Positions 1-9,049 of a stretch of DNA of 64,000 nucleotides are shown here, in pieces (positions within the stretch are counted from its first letter, which is position 1; every line of letters starts with the position of its first letter). A program made the translations under genes and the position numbers. The notes under the pieces were generated by a model. That model searched no databases, was not told the origin of the DNA, and saw nothing but the letters and a program-made list of their open reading frames with translations. Origin of the DNA: Burkholderia sp. OK233 (GTDB taxonomy: Bacteria > Pseudomonadota > Gammaproteobacteria > Burkholderiales > Burkholderiaceae); contig NZ_OCSR01000001.1 in assembly GCF_900230185.1 (NCBI RefSeq), positions 2,294,001 through 2,358,000 of the forward strand. The letters run 5' to 3'.

Positions 1-652
1 GGTCTATTAGCGTTGCCCCTGTGCGGGGCGGCACCTACTTCTCTTTGCCGGCTGCAAAGAGTAGGCAAGAGAAAGTAGCTCAAACCGCTCATGCTAAGTG
101 GGAACCGTGGCCTGCAACGGGTAGTGGTGCATCTGGAATCCGTGTTCTCGCACATTCCGCGTTAGTGACAAAGGACTCATCAGCTCCCACTCCGCACTGC
201 GTGCGTCGCGGACGGGTCTGCATGGGAAACCAGGGGCTTCGGTTCAAGTCTGCGGGGGCCATCGGCTTCGCCTCGGCGACGCGCCTCTGCAGTCATGCAG
301 CCAACCCCCACTTCCAATGAAAGGGCGTGTGCCGCAACGCTCGTAGCTGTGCCGATTGATAGTGATATGCAATGGCAAACCGTGGTTTCCGAGTGAAACG
401 CGGGAGTTGAAACGTAGCGGGTGGTTTTACGAACTGCTCTTCGGCGCGCGCAGCGCCGCCGGAAGTATGACGCCCTTGTCACTGGCGTATGCAGGTGCAC
501 GAACACAGATTCCAGATGCACCACTACCCGCAGCAGACCACGGACCCCGCTTAGCAGTAGCGGTTTGAGCCGCTTTCTTTTGCCTACTTTTCTTTGCGGC
601 ATGCAAAGAAAAGTAGGTGCCGCCCCGCACAGGGGCAACGCTAATAGACCAC
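1..652. repeat. Large inverted-repeat element upstream of fliL
   Basis: The first 48 bases reappear almost perfectly, inverted, at 605-652. Similarity continues inward for about 180 bases per arm with gaps and mismatches; for example 122-155 mirrors about 493-527. Each arm carries its own hairpin. In the right arm it is a perfect 15-bp stem at 583-597/603-617 with a 5-nt loop, and the left arm has an imperfect version at about 36-66. The centre (about 200-440) shows no convincing gene: its open frames are short and lack recognisable domains. The structure resembles a dispersed intergenic repeat family of Paraburkholderia genomes, present here as two facing copies. The left end may continue beyond the window. 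Confidence 0.8.
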
Positions 653-872
653 TAACAAAACAAGGAAAGGCACCCAAGCCAGAACCACAGAAACGAAAAG
701 CGCCGAACAGGCAAACAAAACCGAAAACCAAAACCACGCCGCAAGACGCCCCCCGCCTGAAAGGCAAAAACAAGAGATAGCCCTCAATAACCCTTCTTTT
801 CGACCCATCGCGCCGCAGGCAAATAAACAACAATCACCATCACCAGCACTAAAGGCAAGCAAAGCAAACCTC

Positions 873-1379
873 ATGGCAACCACGACCGCAAACCAGCAAG
901 CCGCGCCCGCTTCCCCGGGCCCCTTGAAGCGCATCATCCTGATCGTCCTCATCGCGATCATCGCCGCAGGCGCTGCCGGCGCGGGTGTGTGGTTCTTCAT
1001 GTCCAAGCGCAGCCCGGCCCCCGCGTCAGCGGCAACCGCCAGCGCACCGCCGCCACTCGCCGTGCCGCTCTTCTTCCCGCTCGAATCGATGACAGTCAAC
1101 CTGCAATCGGACGACGGCCAGCAACACTTCCTGCGGATCGGCCTGACGCTCAAGCTCAACGACCCGAAAACCCAACAGGAACTCTCCGACCATATGCCGG
1201 AAGTGCGCAGCCGCATCCTCCTCGCACTGTCGAACAAACATCCGGAAGAACTCGCACCGCTCGAAGGCAAACGCGCGCTCGCCACCGAACTCCAGACGCT
1301 GATCGAACAGCCGACCGATAAGGGCGCCGCGCCAATCCACGTCCAGGACGTGCTGTTCACCGAATTCGTCGTGCAGTGA
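873..1379 (+). CDS. fliL: Flagellar basal body-associated protein FliL
   Basis: FliL is an inner-membrane protein around the stator/MS-ring that supports motor torque. The 168-residue product has a short cytoplasmic N-terminus, one transmembrane segment at about residues 19-42 and a periplasmic FliL domain with the typical 'FFPLESMTVNL' and 'FLRIGLTLKL' strands. It opens the fliLMNOPQR operon. The ribosome-binding site is weak: a distant AAAGG lies about 20 nt upstream of the ATG. The 220-bp leader after the repeat element contains a weak match to an FlhDC half-box (767-782), compatible with class II control but unproven. Confidence 0.95.
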   Translation: MATTTANQQAAPASPGPLKRIILIVLIAIIAAGAAGAGVWFFMSKRSPAPASAATASAPPPLAVPLFFPLESMTVNLQSDDGQQHFLRIGLTLKLNDPKTQQELSDHMPEVRSRILLALSNKHPEELAPLEGKRALATELQTLIEQPTDKGAAPIHVQDVLFTEFVVQ

Positions 1380-1444
1380 CGTTCTCAGTGGTGTTATTAA
1401 GCGCCGCCATCATTAACCGCTTCGGGACGCACGAGGAATAAGGA

Positions 1445-2443
1445 ATGGGCCACGAAGAGTTCATGTCCCAGGAGGAGGTCGATGCCCTCCTCAAGGGCGT
1501 CACCGGCGAGTCCGACTCGGAAACCGAGCAGACCGACCGTGCGGGTGTACGCCCGTACAACATCGCAACGCAGGAACGCATCGTCCGCGGCCGGATGCCC
1601 GGCCTCGAAATCATCAACGACCGCTTCGCGCGTCTGTTGCGCGTCGGCATCTTCAACTTCATGCGGCGCTCGGCGGAAATTTCCGTCGGTCCGGTGAAGG
1701 TGCAGAAGTACAGCGAGTTCACCCGCAACCTGCCGATCCCGACCAACCTGAACCTGGTCCACGTGAAGCCGTTGCGCGGCACGTCGCTGTTCGTGTTCGA
1801 CCCGAACCTGGTGTTCTTCGTGGTCGACAACCTGTTCGGCGGCGATGGGCGTTTCCATACCCGCGTCGAAGGCCGCGATTTCACGGCAACCGAGCAGCGC
1901 ATCATCATGAAGCTGCTCAACCTCACGTTCGAGCACTACGCGGCGTCGTGGAAAAGCGTGCGCCCGCTGCAGTTCGAATTCGTGCGCTCGGAAATGCATA
2001 CGCAGTTCGCCAATGTGGCGACGCCGAACGAAATCGTCATCGTCACGCAGTTCTCGATCGAGTTCGGCACGACGGGCGGCACGCTGCACATCTGCATGCC
2101 GTATTCGATGATCGAGCCGATCCGCGACATTCTCTCGTCGCCGATCCAGGGCGAGGCGCTCGAAGTCGACCGCCGCTGGGTCCGCGTGCTGTCGCAACAG
2201 GTGCAGGCAGCAGAAGTGGAACTGACCGCAGATCTTGCACAGGTGCCGGTCACGTTCGAACAGATCCTGAACATGCGCAAGGGCGATGTTCTGCCGATCA
2301 ACGTTCCCGAACACATCACGGCGAAAGTCGATGGCGTGCCGGTGATGGAGTGCGGCTACGGAATTTTCAATGGTCAGTACGCGTTGCGGGTCCAGAAAAT
2401 GATCAGCGCAGCCGACACGATGAAGGATGGTGGATATGAGTGA
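1445..2443 (+). CDS. fliM: Flagellar motor switch protein FliM
   Basis: FliM is the C-ring switch subunit that binds phospho-CheY and reverses the motor. The product has 332 residues, normal for the family. The N-terminal 'MSQEEVDALLKGV' is the CheY-binding peptide (EIDALL type). A CheC-like middle domain follows (about residues 45-230), and a C-terminal SpoA domain pairs with FliN. It follows fliL by 65 bp, and its last codons overlap the start of fliN, so the two are probably translationally coupled. The cheY genes encoding its ligand are at 32394-32789 and possibly 40876-41253. Confidence 0.98.
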   Translation: MGHEEFMSQEEVDALLKGVTGESDSETEQTDRAGVRPYNIATQERIVRGRMPGLEIINDRFARLLRVGIFNFMRRSAEISVGPVKVQKYSEFTRNLPIPTNLNLVHVKPLRGTSLFVFDPNLVFFVVDNLFGGDGRFHTRVEGRDFTATEQRIIMKLLNLTFEHYAASWKSVRPLQFEFVRSEMHTQFANVATPNEIVIVTQFSIEFGTTGGTLHICMPYSMIEPIRDILSSPIQGEALEVDRRWVRVLSQQVQAAEVELTADLAQVPVTFEQILNMRKGDVLPINVPEHITAKVDGVPVMECGYGIFNGQYALRVQKMISAADTMKDGGYE

Positions 2444-2900
2444 CCTGAACGCAAAGACTGAGGCCGAACTGGCCGCTGGCGAGCCGCAACTGGCCGCCGA
2501 CGCAACCAGCGCCGAAGACGACGCGGCGATGGCCGACTGGGCCAGCGCGCTGGCCGAGCAGAACGACAACACGGAAGTCAGCGCGACCACGGCCGGCGTG
2601 TTCCAGCCGCTCTCGAAGGTCGAACCGACCTCGACGCGCAACGATATCGACATGATCCTGGACATTCCTGTCCAGATGACCGTCGAACTTGGCCGCACCA
2701 AGATCGCGATCCGCAACCTGCTGCAACTCGCACAGGGCTCGGTCGTGGAACTGGACGGCATGGCGGGTGAACCGATGGACGTGCTGGTCAACGGCTGCCT
2801 GATCGCCCAGGGCGAAGTGGTGGTCGTGAACGACAAGTTCGGTATCCGTCTGACCGACATCATCACGCCCTCCGAACGTATCCGGAAGCTGAATCGATGA
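2436..2900 (+). CDS. fliN: Flagellar motor switch protein FliN
   Basis: FliN is the C-ring subunit that forms the lower ring with FliM and docks the FliH/FliI export complex. The conserved SpoA domain occupies the C-terminal half ('VTVELGRTKIAIRN', 'LVNGCLIAQGEVVVV', 'GIRLTDIITPSERI'). It is preceded by a variable acidic, Ala-rich N-terminus of about 75 residues. The ATG at 2436 is chosen because AAGGATGG sits just upstream; an in-frame ATG at 2427 would add three residues. It overlaps fliM by 8 nt and fliO by 4 nt (ATGA). Confidence 0.97.
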   Translation: MSDLNAKTEAELAAGEPQLAADATSAEDDAAMADWASALAEQNDNTEVSATTAGVFQPLSKVEPTSTRNDIDMILDIPVQMTVELGRTKIAIRNLLQLAQGSVVELDGMAGEPMDVLVNGCLIAQGEVVVVNDKFGIRLTDIITPSERIRKLNR

Positions 2901-3532
2901 AATGCGTTGCCGGTCGCGCCATGCTGCATGCGTCGCGCAATGTTCTCAATCGCGCTGTGCTCGCAGCAATGGCAACGACCGCAGCGGCCACCCCTGCGCT
3001 GATGTTCGCAGTGACCTCCGTGGCGACACTCGCTCCATCAGCCGCGCACGCGGCCGACATGAACGCGGTCAACAACGCCGCGAAAATCGCGTCGGGTGTG
3101 GGTGCGGGCACGGCCGTTCCGGCGCTCGGCGTCGGCGCGGTGCTACAAACCATCGTCGGCCTGCTGGTGGTGATCGGTCTGGTGTTCGCCTGTGCATGGC
3201 TCGCGCGCCGCTTCGGCTTGCAGACGGCCAATCGCGGCGGCCTCGTCAAGACGATCGGCGGCGCCTCGCTCGGCGGCAAGGAGCGGGTCGCGGTGGTAGA
3301 GATCGGCGATACCTGGCTCGTGCTCGGCACGGCGCCCGGCAATGTGCGTCTGCTGCACACGATGCCCGCCGGTTCAGCCGCGCTCGATCCGCTCGCAGGC
3401 ACGCAACCAGGCCCATCGGATACATCGAGTAAAGGCACAGCGTTGCCTGGCACCTTCGGCCAACGCTTTCGCGATGCTTTAAAAGGCGAAGTGGGCAAAC
3501 GTTTCAATGGGCAAGGCGGCGGGGATCGGTAA
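2897..3532 (+). CDS. fliO: Flagellar biosynthetic protein FliO
   Basis: FliO is an inner-membrane chaperone for assembly of the FliP pore of the flagellar type III export gate. The 211-residue product has an N-terminal hydrophobic, signal-like segment ending in 'AAHAA' near residue 53, then a transmembrane helix at about 80-102. The cytoplasmic FliO/MopB domain follows with '[20 protein letters not shown]' and '[14 protein letters not shown]'. The last 60 residues are variable. It starts inside the fliN stop (ATGA), and its TAA overlaps the fliP ATG by one base. FliO is the least conserved export-gate protein; the assignment rests on this core and on position between fliN and fliP. Confidence 0.93.
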   Translation: MKCVAGRAMLHASRNVLNRAVLAAMATTAAATPALMFAVTSVATLAPSAAHAADMNAVNNAAKIASGVGAGTAVPALGVGAVLQTIVGLLVVIGLVFACAWLARRFGLQTANRGGLVKTIGGASLGGKERVAVVEIGDTWLVLGTAPGNVRLLHTMPAGSAALDPLAGTQPGPSDTSSKGTALPGTFGQRFRDALKGEVGKRFNGQGGGDR

Positions 3533-4374
3533 TGCAGTTCAGTCTTCAATCAGCGCACCCCGTGCAATCAGACCATCAGGCGCACGCCACTCGCATGTCC
3601 AGCACCGCCTCGAAAGTCATTCCCGTCCTGCGCCGCGTCGCGCCGGTCGTGTTGCCGGCGCTGATGCTCGCGCTGCCGACGCTGTCGTTCGCTCAAGCCG
3701 CCGGCTTGCCGGCCTTCAATACGAGCCCGGGCCCGAACGGCGGCACGACCTACTCGCTGAGCGTGCAGACGATGCTGCTGCTCACGATGCTGTCGTTCCT
3801 GCCGGCGATGGTGCTGATGATGACGAGCTTCACGCGCATCATCATCGTGTTGTCGCTGCTGCGTCAGGCGCTCGGCACAACCACCACGCCGCCGAACCAG
3901 GTGCTGGTCGGTCTCGCGCTGTTCCTCACGCTGTTCGTGATGTCTCCAGTGCTCGACAAGGCCTATAACGACGGCTACAAACCGTTCTCCGAAGGCTCGA
4001 TGCCGATGGAGACCGCCGTCAACCGCGGCCTCGCGCCGTTCAAGACCTTCATGCTGCGCCAGACCCGCGAAAGCGATCTTGCCTTGTTCGCCCGCATCTC
4101 GCACGCCCCGCCGATGCAAGGTCCGGAAGACGTGCCGCTGTCGCTGCTGGTGCCGTCGTTCGTCACGAGCGAACTGAAAACGGGCTTCCAGATCGGCTTC
4201 ACGATTTTCATCCCGTTCCTCATCATCGACATGGTGGTGGCGAGCGTGCTGATGTCGATGGGGATGATGATGGTGTCGCCCGCCACCATCTCGCTGCCGT
4301 TCAAGCTGATGCTGTTCGTGCTGGTCGACGGTTGGCAACTGCTGCTCGGTTCGCTCGCGCAGAGCTTTGTTTAA
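3532..4374 (+). CDS. fliP: Flagellar export gate protein FliP
   Basis: FliP is the pentameric core of the export-gate channel, with FliQ and FliR. The family signatures '[17 protein letters not shown]', '[16 protein letters not shown]' and '[20 protein letters not shown]' are present. Four hydrophobic helices follow a cleavable signal peptide. The start at 3532 gives 280 residues and a TAATG overlap with fliO. An alternative ATG at 3595 gives 259 residues, closer to the family's usual length and with a better-shaped signal peptide ('[12 protein letters not shown]'). I cannot decide between them from sequence alone. Confidence 0.96.
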   Translation: MQFSLQSAHPVQSDHQAHATRMSSTASKVIPVLRRVAPVVLPALMLALPTLSFAQAAGLPAFNTSPGPNGGTTYSLSVQTMLLLTMLSFLPAMVLMMTSFTRIIIVLSLLRQALGTTTTPPNQVLVGLALFLTLFVMSPVLDKAYNDGYKPFSEGSMPMETAVNRGLAPFKTFMLRQTRESDLALFARISHAPPMQGPEDVPLSLLVPSFVTSELKTGFQIGFTIFIPFLIIDMVVASVLMSMGMMMVSPATISLPFKLMLFVLVDGWQLLLGSLAQSFV

Positions 4375-4425
4375 CCGGCTCACCTAGCTGCGTCACTTAA
4401 TCCTTCACGCTTCCGGTACTACGCC

Positions 4426-4695
4426 ATGAATCAGGAATCCGTCATGACGCTCGCGCACCAGGCCATGTATGTCGGCCTGCTGCTTGCCGCGCCGTTGCTG
4501 CTGGTCGCGCTGGTGGTCGGTCTGGTCGTGAGCCTGTTCCAGGCCGCCACGCAGATCAACGAAACCACGCTGTCGTTCATTCCGAAGCTGCTCGCGATCG
4601 CCATCACGATGGTGATCGCCGGTCCGTGGATGTTGACGACCATGCTCGACTACCTGCGCCAGACGCTCACCAACATCCCGTCGCTCGTCAACTGA
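4426..4695 (+). CDS. fliQ: Flagellar export gate protein FliQ
   Basis: FliQ is a small component of the flagellar type III export gate that wraps the FliP/FliR channel. It has 89 residues, the standard size, with two transmembrane helices (about 15-40 and 50-75) and the signatures 'LVVSLFQAATQINETTL' and 'FIPKLLAIA'. It lies 51 bp after fliP and 46 bp before fliR on the same strand, within one operon. Confidence 0.97.
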   Translation: MNQESVMTLAHQAMYVGLLLAAPLLLVALVVGLVVSLFQAATQINETTLSFIPKLLAIAITMVIAGPWMLTTMLDYLRQTLTNIPSLVN

Positions 4696-4741
4696 GCGCG
4701 GCCCCGGCCCCAGCTCGGCGCTTGCCCCCTTCCCCACCTCC

Positions 4742-5524
4742 ATGTTTTCCGTCACCTACGCCCAACTGAACGTCTGGCTCACGGCGTTCCTGTGGCCGTT
4801 CGTGCGGATTCTCGCGCTGGTGGCGACCGCGCCGGTGCTCGGCAACCGCTCGCTGCCGACGCGCGTGAAGATCGGCCTGGCGGCCTTCATCACGATCATC
4901 GTCGCGCCCACGCTCGGCCCGCTGCCGCAGGTCACGGTGTTTTCCGCCGAAGGCGTGTGGATCATCGTCAACCAGTTCCTGATCGGCATCGCGCTCGGCA
5001 TGACGATGCAGATCGTGTTCCAGGCGATCAGCGCCACTGGCGATTTCGTCGGCCTCGGCATGGGTCTCGGTTTCGCGACATTCTTCGACGCGCAGGCAAG
5101 CAGTTCGAGCCAGGTGCTGTCGAGCTACATGAACACCATCGCAATGCTGGTGTTTCTGGTGATCGATGGCCATCTGCAGATGATCAGCGCGCTGCTGACC
5201 ACGTTCCAGTCCGTGCCGGTGTCGGCGAACATTCTGGGCGCGCCCGGCTGGCGCACGCTGGCGAATTTCGGCAGCACGGTGTTTTCGGCGGGCCTGTTGC
5301 TGTCGCTGCCGGTGGTCGTCGCGCTTCTGATCACCAATATCTCGCTCGGCATCCTGAACCGCGCCGCGCCGCAAATCGGCGTATTCCAGATTGGTTTTCC
5401 GCTGACCATGCTGATCGGCATGTTGCTCCTGCAACTGATGATCCCGAACATGATTCCGTTCTTCATGCGCCTGTTCGACATCGGCCTCGATCAGATGGGG
5501 CGCGTGGCGGCAGGGTTGAAGTAG
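4742..5524 (+). CDS. fliR: Flagellar export gate protein FliR
   Basis: FliR is a polytopic protein that closes the FliP5-FliR1 export channel. The product is 260 residues with about six hydrophobic segments; 'LGNRSLPTRVKIGLA' and 'NRAAPQIGVFQIGFPLTML' are family signatures. It is the last gene of the left operon. Its cognate FlhA and FlhB are encoded at 25882-29204 on the other strand. The following 160 bp hold short tandem repeats and a terminator that better fits the converging flgL transcript. Confidence 0.97.
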   Translation: MFSVTYAQLNVWLTAFLWPFVRILALVATAPVLGNRSLPTRVKIGLAAFITIIVAPTLGPLPQVTVFSAEGVWIIVNQFLIGIALGMTMQIVFQAISATGDFVGLGMGLGFATFFDAQASSSSQVLSSYMNTIAMLVFLVIDGHLQMISALLTTFQSVPVSANILGAPGWRTLANFGSTVFSAGLLLSLPVVVALLITNISLGILNRAAPQIGVFQIGFPLTMLIGMLLLQLMIPNMIPFFMRLFDIGLDQMGRVAAGLK

Positions 5525-5587
5525 CGCGGCTTCCGGGCGGCGGCGGGCTTCGCGTGAGCCACGTCTTGCGCGTGCATCGCTCACCTG

Positions 5588-5620
5588 CTTCGGCCACGCT
5601 TCGGCCACGCATCGGCCACA
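5588..5620 (+). repeat. Three 11-bp tandem repeats
   Basis: Units CTTCGGCCACG (5588-5598), CTTCGGCCACG (5599-5609) and CATCGGCCACA (5610-5620) lie head to tail between the converging fliR and flgL genes, just before the flgL terminator. The first two are identical and the third differs at two positions. Confidence 0.8.
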
Positions 5621-5662
5621 TAAAACAAAGAAAGGCGGAACCGGCTCACACCGGCTTCCGCC
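5621..5662 (-). terminator. Terminator of the flgKL transcript
   Basis: An inverted repeat pairs GGCGGAACCGG (5634-5644) with CCGGCTTCCGCC (5651-5662), with a 6-nt loop and one bulged base. Read on the minus strand it is followed by TTTCTTTGTTTT, the T-rich tail of an intrinsic terminator. It lies 24 bp past the flgL stop. Confidence 0.7.
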
Positions 5663-5685
5663 CTTCCTCGTTCCAGACTGCTCGC

Positions 5686-6906
5686 TTAATTCAGGTACTG
5701 GAACAGCGAAACGCTCTGAATCTTCACAAACGCCTGCTGCGCCGCCTGCAGGGCGTTTTGCGTCATCGTGTACTGGCCGATCGTCTTGGCCATGTCGGTC
5801 TGCGTCAGATCCGCGAGGTTGCTCGACGTCTGCAACGTGTTGGTTTGTGTGACCGTCTGCAACGCCTGCACTTGCTGCTCGCGGCCACCCACCGCCGCCT
5901 GCGCGGTCACGACGTTGTTCATCGTGTTTTCGAGCCGGGTCATGCTGGTGGTCAGCGCACTCTGGAAACTGGCCGTCGAGGCGCCGCCGGACAGCGGCGA
6001 TTGCAACGTGGTGATCAACTGGCTCAGATTGGCGAACACATCCATGCTGCCTTGCGTGGCCGGCGTCACGGAAAAGCTGTCGCCCGCGTTCGGCGCGCCG
6101 GTGATGTTCACCGTCTGGCCGCCAAGCGTGATCGCCGAGCCGGCCGTGAACGGTTGCGGCGCGCTCGTGGTCGGCGCCCCGCTCGGCGGGGTCTGGGTCA
6201 CCGTGTAGGTGGTCGCCGACGTGAAGTTGATCGCGTACGTATCCGCATTGGCCGGATTGGTCGGGTTCGTCAGGCTCACGGTGCTGATCACGCCAGTGCC
6301 CGTGTTGCCGGCCGTCGCGGCCGGCACCGAGCTGGTGCCGATCGCTGCCACGCTGCCGAAGATCGCGAGACCGTTGTCGCCGGTCTGAATCGTGTGCGAG
6401 GACGTGATCTGCATGGAAGGCGTACCGGTATCGCCCGAATAGCTCACGACACCGGCCGCGTTGGTGGTGTACGGCGTCGCAGTGGTTTGATAACCACCGA
6501 ACAAGGCATTGCCCTGCGGGTTGGTCGCATTGGCGAGCGTCATCAACTGGCTGCGCAAGCTCTGCAATTGCGTCGCGATCGAACCGCGGTCGCCGTTGTT
6601 CAGCGAACCGTCGCCGGCGCTCAGCACCAGCGTGTGAATGCTCTGCAGCACGGTATTGACACTGCCGAGCGTCGAATCTTCCTGTTGCAGCGAAGAGAGT
6701 GCTGAGCCCTGGTTGGTCGTGTACTGCGACAGGCTCGTCGCCGTCGAGCTCAACAGCACTGCCTGCGCCGCGCCGAGCGGATTGTCCGACGGCGTGGAGA
6801 GGCTTACACCGGTCGAGATCTCTTGATACAACTGCGACAACTGAGCTTGCTGATCGCTCATCGTCGCCACGTTCATGTTGAAGTACTGTGTACTGGAGAT
6901 GCGCAT
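5686..6906 (-). CDS. flgL: Hook-filament junction protein FlgL (HAP3)
   Basis: FlgL forms the second hook-filament junction layer. It is a flagellin-like protein with conserved coiled ends: N-terminal 'MRISSTQYFNMNVATM' and 'STPSDNPLGAAQAVLLSS', and C-terminal 'QAFVKIQSVSLFQYLN'. The Ser/Thr/Gly-rich middle is variable. The length is 406 residues. The ATG at 6906 is chosen because GAGGCG lies about 6 nt upstream; a TTG at 6912 would add two residues. Its start is 10 bp after the flgK stop, so both genes probably share the sigma-28 promoter before flgK. Confidence 0.95.
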   Translation of the reverse strand: MRISSTQYFNMNVATMSDQQAQLSQLYQEISTGVSLSTPSDNPLGAAQAVLLSSTATSLSQYTTNQGSALSSLQQEDSTLGSVNTVLQSIHTLVLSAGDGSLNNGDRGSIATQLQSLRSQLMTLANATNPQGNALFGGYQTTATPYTTNAAGVVSYSGDTGTPSMQITSSHTIQTGDNGLAIFGSVAAIGTSSVPAATAGNTGTGVISTVSLTNPTNPANADTYAINFTSATTYTVTQTPPSGAPTTSAPQPFTAGSAITLGGQTVNITGAPNAGDSFSVTPATQGSMDVFANLSQLITTLQSPLSGGASTASFQSALTTSMTRLENTMNNVVTAQAAVGGREQQVQALQTVTQTNTLQTSSNLADLTQTDMAKTIGQYTMTQNALQAAQQAFVKIQSVSLFQYLN

Positions 6907-6916
6907 GTTCAACGCC

Positions 6917-8893
6917 TCACTGGAAGATGCCGAGTATCGTCTGGAACAGGGTCTGCGCAGTCTGAATGACCTTGCTGTTCGCCTGATAGAGCTGCTGATA
7001 CTGAAGCAGGTTAGCTGCTTCTTCGTTGATGTTCACGCCCGAGACCGACTGCTGCGCGGTGGTGATCTGGGTCACCAGCGAGGTCTGCGCCGTGCTCGAG
7101 GTCTGAATCTGATTGGTCTGGTTGCCGATCTGGTTGACGTAGTTCGCATACGCGCCTGTCAGCGTGACCGTGCCGCCCGCCAGTGCCTTCGCCGCGGAGA
7201 GGTTCGACAGCGCCAGTGCATTGCGGCCGTCGTTGCTCGCGCCGGTGTTCGGGCCGATGGTGAACGTGTCGCCGGCAGCCGGTGCGCCGCTGATCGTCAC
7301 CGAGACGTTGTTCATCTGGCCGGCGGTCGGGTTGGTGATCGTCAGCGCTGCCCCCGTAGCCGACGAATACGGCACCACGGTCGCCGCAGTGGCGATCGGG
7401 TAAGAGGTGGGGGGCGAGCCCGCTACCGTCACCGTCGAACCGGCCGGGAAGCCTGAGAGACCCGCGCCGTTGTAAGACAGCGTGGTGGTCGCATTCGGCA
7501 TCGTGTAACCGGCCGTCACCGAGCCTTGCGTGATCGTACCGGTGCCGGTATTGCTCGTCGTTGCCGCCCCGAGCACCGGTGCCGCGGCGGCAATCGCCGA
7601 CGGGTCCGTGGTCGCGGTGTTGAAGCTGTTCAGCGCGCCGCGGGTCGGTTCTACCGTGAACGAATCGCCGGCGTTCATCGTGCCGGTGGTCGAGAAATTC
7701 AGGCCGTTGATCGGCTGGCTCAGATTGGTCGCCGAGCCCACCACGGCGCCGCTCGAATTGTCGGTCAGCGTGTAGGTGGTGCCGTTATAGGCCAGCGTGT
7801 AATCGCCGGTGGTCGGCTGCGCGGGATTCGCGAACGAGACGTTCAGCGACGCGTTGCCGGTGTTCTTCGTATTCGCGTAGACGGTCGGGCCGCCCACCGA
7901 AAACAGCGCGCCGCCCTGGGCGCCAGCGAGCGTGATGCCGAGGCCGTTCTGCGCGTTGACCTGTGCGGAAAAGCTCACCGCAATCGCGCCGAGTTGCGCT
8001 TCGGACGGATCGAGCGTCTGGCTGCGGAACGCCAGCAGGCCGCCAAGCGTGCCACCGGTGACCTTGCTGTCGGGCAGGTTTTGCGGCGCAGCGGCCGGGT
8101 TTGCACCTGCCTGGCCGAGATACTGCACCGACAGTTCGCTGGTGTCGCCTGTCGAAGGCGCCGTACCCAGGTTGTAGCTATTGGTGGACGATACGAGCGG
8201 CTGGCCATTGCCCATGAACACACTATAGCTGCCGTTGCTGTTCACGACGTTCACGCCGATCAGTTGCGACAGGTTCGATACGGCCTGATCGCGCTGATCC
8301 ATCAGTTGGTTCGGCGGCTGACCTTGCGTGCTGGCCTGGGAGATCTGCCCGTTCAATTGGGCGATCTGCTGCGTGTAGCTGTTGATTTGCGAAACGGTGT
8401 TGCTGAGCTGCGTGTTGACGCTCTGGCGCATCGCGTCGTATTGCTGACCCGCGGCATTGATCTGATTCACGAGCGTCTGCGCGCCGCTTATCGCGCCCTG
8501 GCGGGTGGACAGGCTGGAGGCGTTGTTCGAGACGTTCTGCAAACCGGTGAAGTAGCTGGTGATCGCGCTTGCAATGCCGGCTGTCGGGCTACCGACAAGA
8601 TTGTTCAGTTGCGAGATCATCGTGTTGTACGCCGTCAGCGAGCTGCCCGACGACTGCGCATTGTTCAGCTCAGTGGTCAGATACTGGCTGTACTGGCGCG
8701 TCACGGTGACGGTCGAGACGCCCTGCGGCAAAAAGCCGGAACCCGTGTACTGGCCACCGGCTTCCGCATAGACCGGTGTTTCGATCGTGTAGCCCGGCGT
8801 CGACGCGTTGCTGATGTTCTGGCCGGTCGTCGTGAGTCCCCACTGGGCTGCGTTCAGTCCACTGAGTCCGAGATTGATGAGGTTGCTCGACAT
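6917..8893 (-). CDS. flgK: Hook-filament junction protein FlgK (HAP1)
   Basis: FlgK is the first junction protein between hook and filament, exported with the chaperone FlgN. The product is 658 residues. The N-terminus ('LINLGLSGLNAAQWGL', 'NISNASTPGYT') and C-terminus ('NINEEAANLLQYQQLYQAN') are the conserved rod/hook-type coiled-coil ends. The centre is low-complexity, rich in Ser, Thr, Gly and Asn. A strong sigma-28 promoter lies 58-84 bp upstream, marking flgKL as late (class III) genes. Confidence 0.97.
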   Translation of the reverse strand: MSSNLINLGLSGLNAAQWGLTTTGQNISNASTPGYTIETPVYAEAGGQYTGSGFLPQGVSTVTVTRQYSQYLTTELNNAQSSGSSLTAYNTMISQLNNLVGSPTAGIASAITSYFTGLQNVSNNASSLSTRQGAISGAQTLVNQINAAGQQYDAMRQSVNTQLSNTVSQINSYTQQIAQLNGQISQASTQGQPPNQLMDQRDQAVSNLSQLIGVNVVNSNGSYSVFMGNGQPLVSSTNSYNLGTAPSTGDTSELSVQYLGQAGANPAAAPQNLPDSKVTGGTLGGLLAFRSQTLDPSEAQLGAIAVSFSAQVNAQNGLGITLAGAQGGALFSVGGPTVYANTKNTGNASLNVSFANPAQPTTGDYTLAYNGTTYTLTDNSSGAVVGSATNLSQPINGLNFSTTGTMNAGDSFTVEPTRGALNSFNTATTDPSAIAAAAPVLGAATTSNTGTGTITQGSVTAGYTMPNATTTLSYNGAGLSGFPAGSTVTVAGSPPTSYPIATAATVVPYSSATGAALTITNPTAGQMNNVSVTISGAPAAGDTFTIGPNTGASNDGRNALALSNLSAAKALAGGTVTLTGAYANYVNQIGNQTNQIQTSSTAQTSLVTQITTAQQSVSGVNINEEAANLLQYQQLYQANSKVIQTAQTLFQTILGIFQ

Positions 8894-8950
8894 GCGTCAT
8901 CCTGAAGGGCGACACCGACCACTTGCCGCCGCGTTACTTGAACATCCTGT

Positions 8951-8977
8951 TTAACGGCCCCCGCGAGGAAAAATTGA
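8951..8977 (-). promoter_or_regulatory. Sigma-28 (FliA) promoter of flgK
   Basis: Minus-strand TCAATTTT-N11-GCCGTTAA: the -35 TCAA is at 8974-8977, the -10 GCCGTTAA at 8951-8958, with 15 bp between. The enterobacterial sigma-28 consensus is TAAAGTTT-N11-GCCGATAA. It lies 58 bp upstream of the flgK start. Confidence 0.8.
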
Positions 8978-9049
8978 GGGCCATTCCGATGCTTGTCCGA
9001 CGTTTGTTTCAACGTTTGCGAGGCACGTGCAGCAAGGTTCTTTCGCCGT

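Noticed and set aside
180..833. Minus-strand open frame of 217 codons over the repeat element
   Set aside because: It runs through the inverted repeat, has no recognisable domain and an odd Cys/Phe/Arg-rich composition; a by-product of the GC-rich repeat.
5588..5620. Tandem repeats after fliR as a CRISPR-like or VNTR array
   Set aside because: Only three 11-bp units without spacers; too short to be either with confidence.
4792..6705. Plus-strand open frame of 637 codons across fliR and flgL
   Set aside because: It is the antisense or shifted frame of two well-identified genes and is Arg/Ala/His-rich, typical of high-GC shadows.
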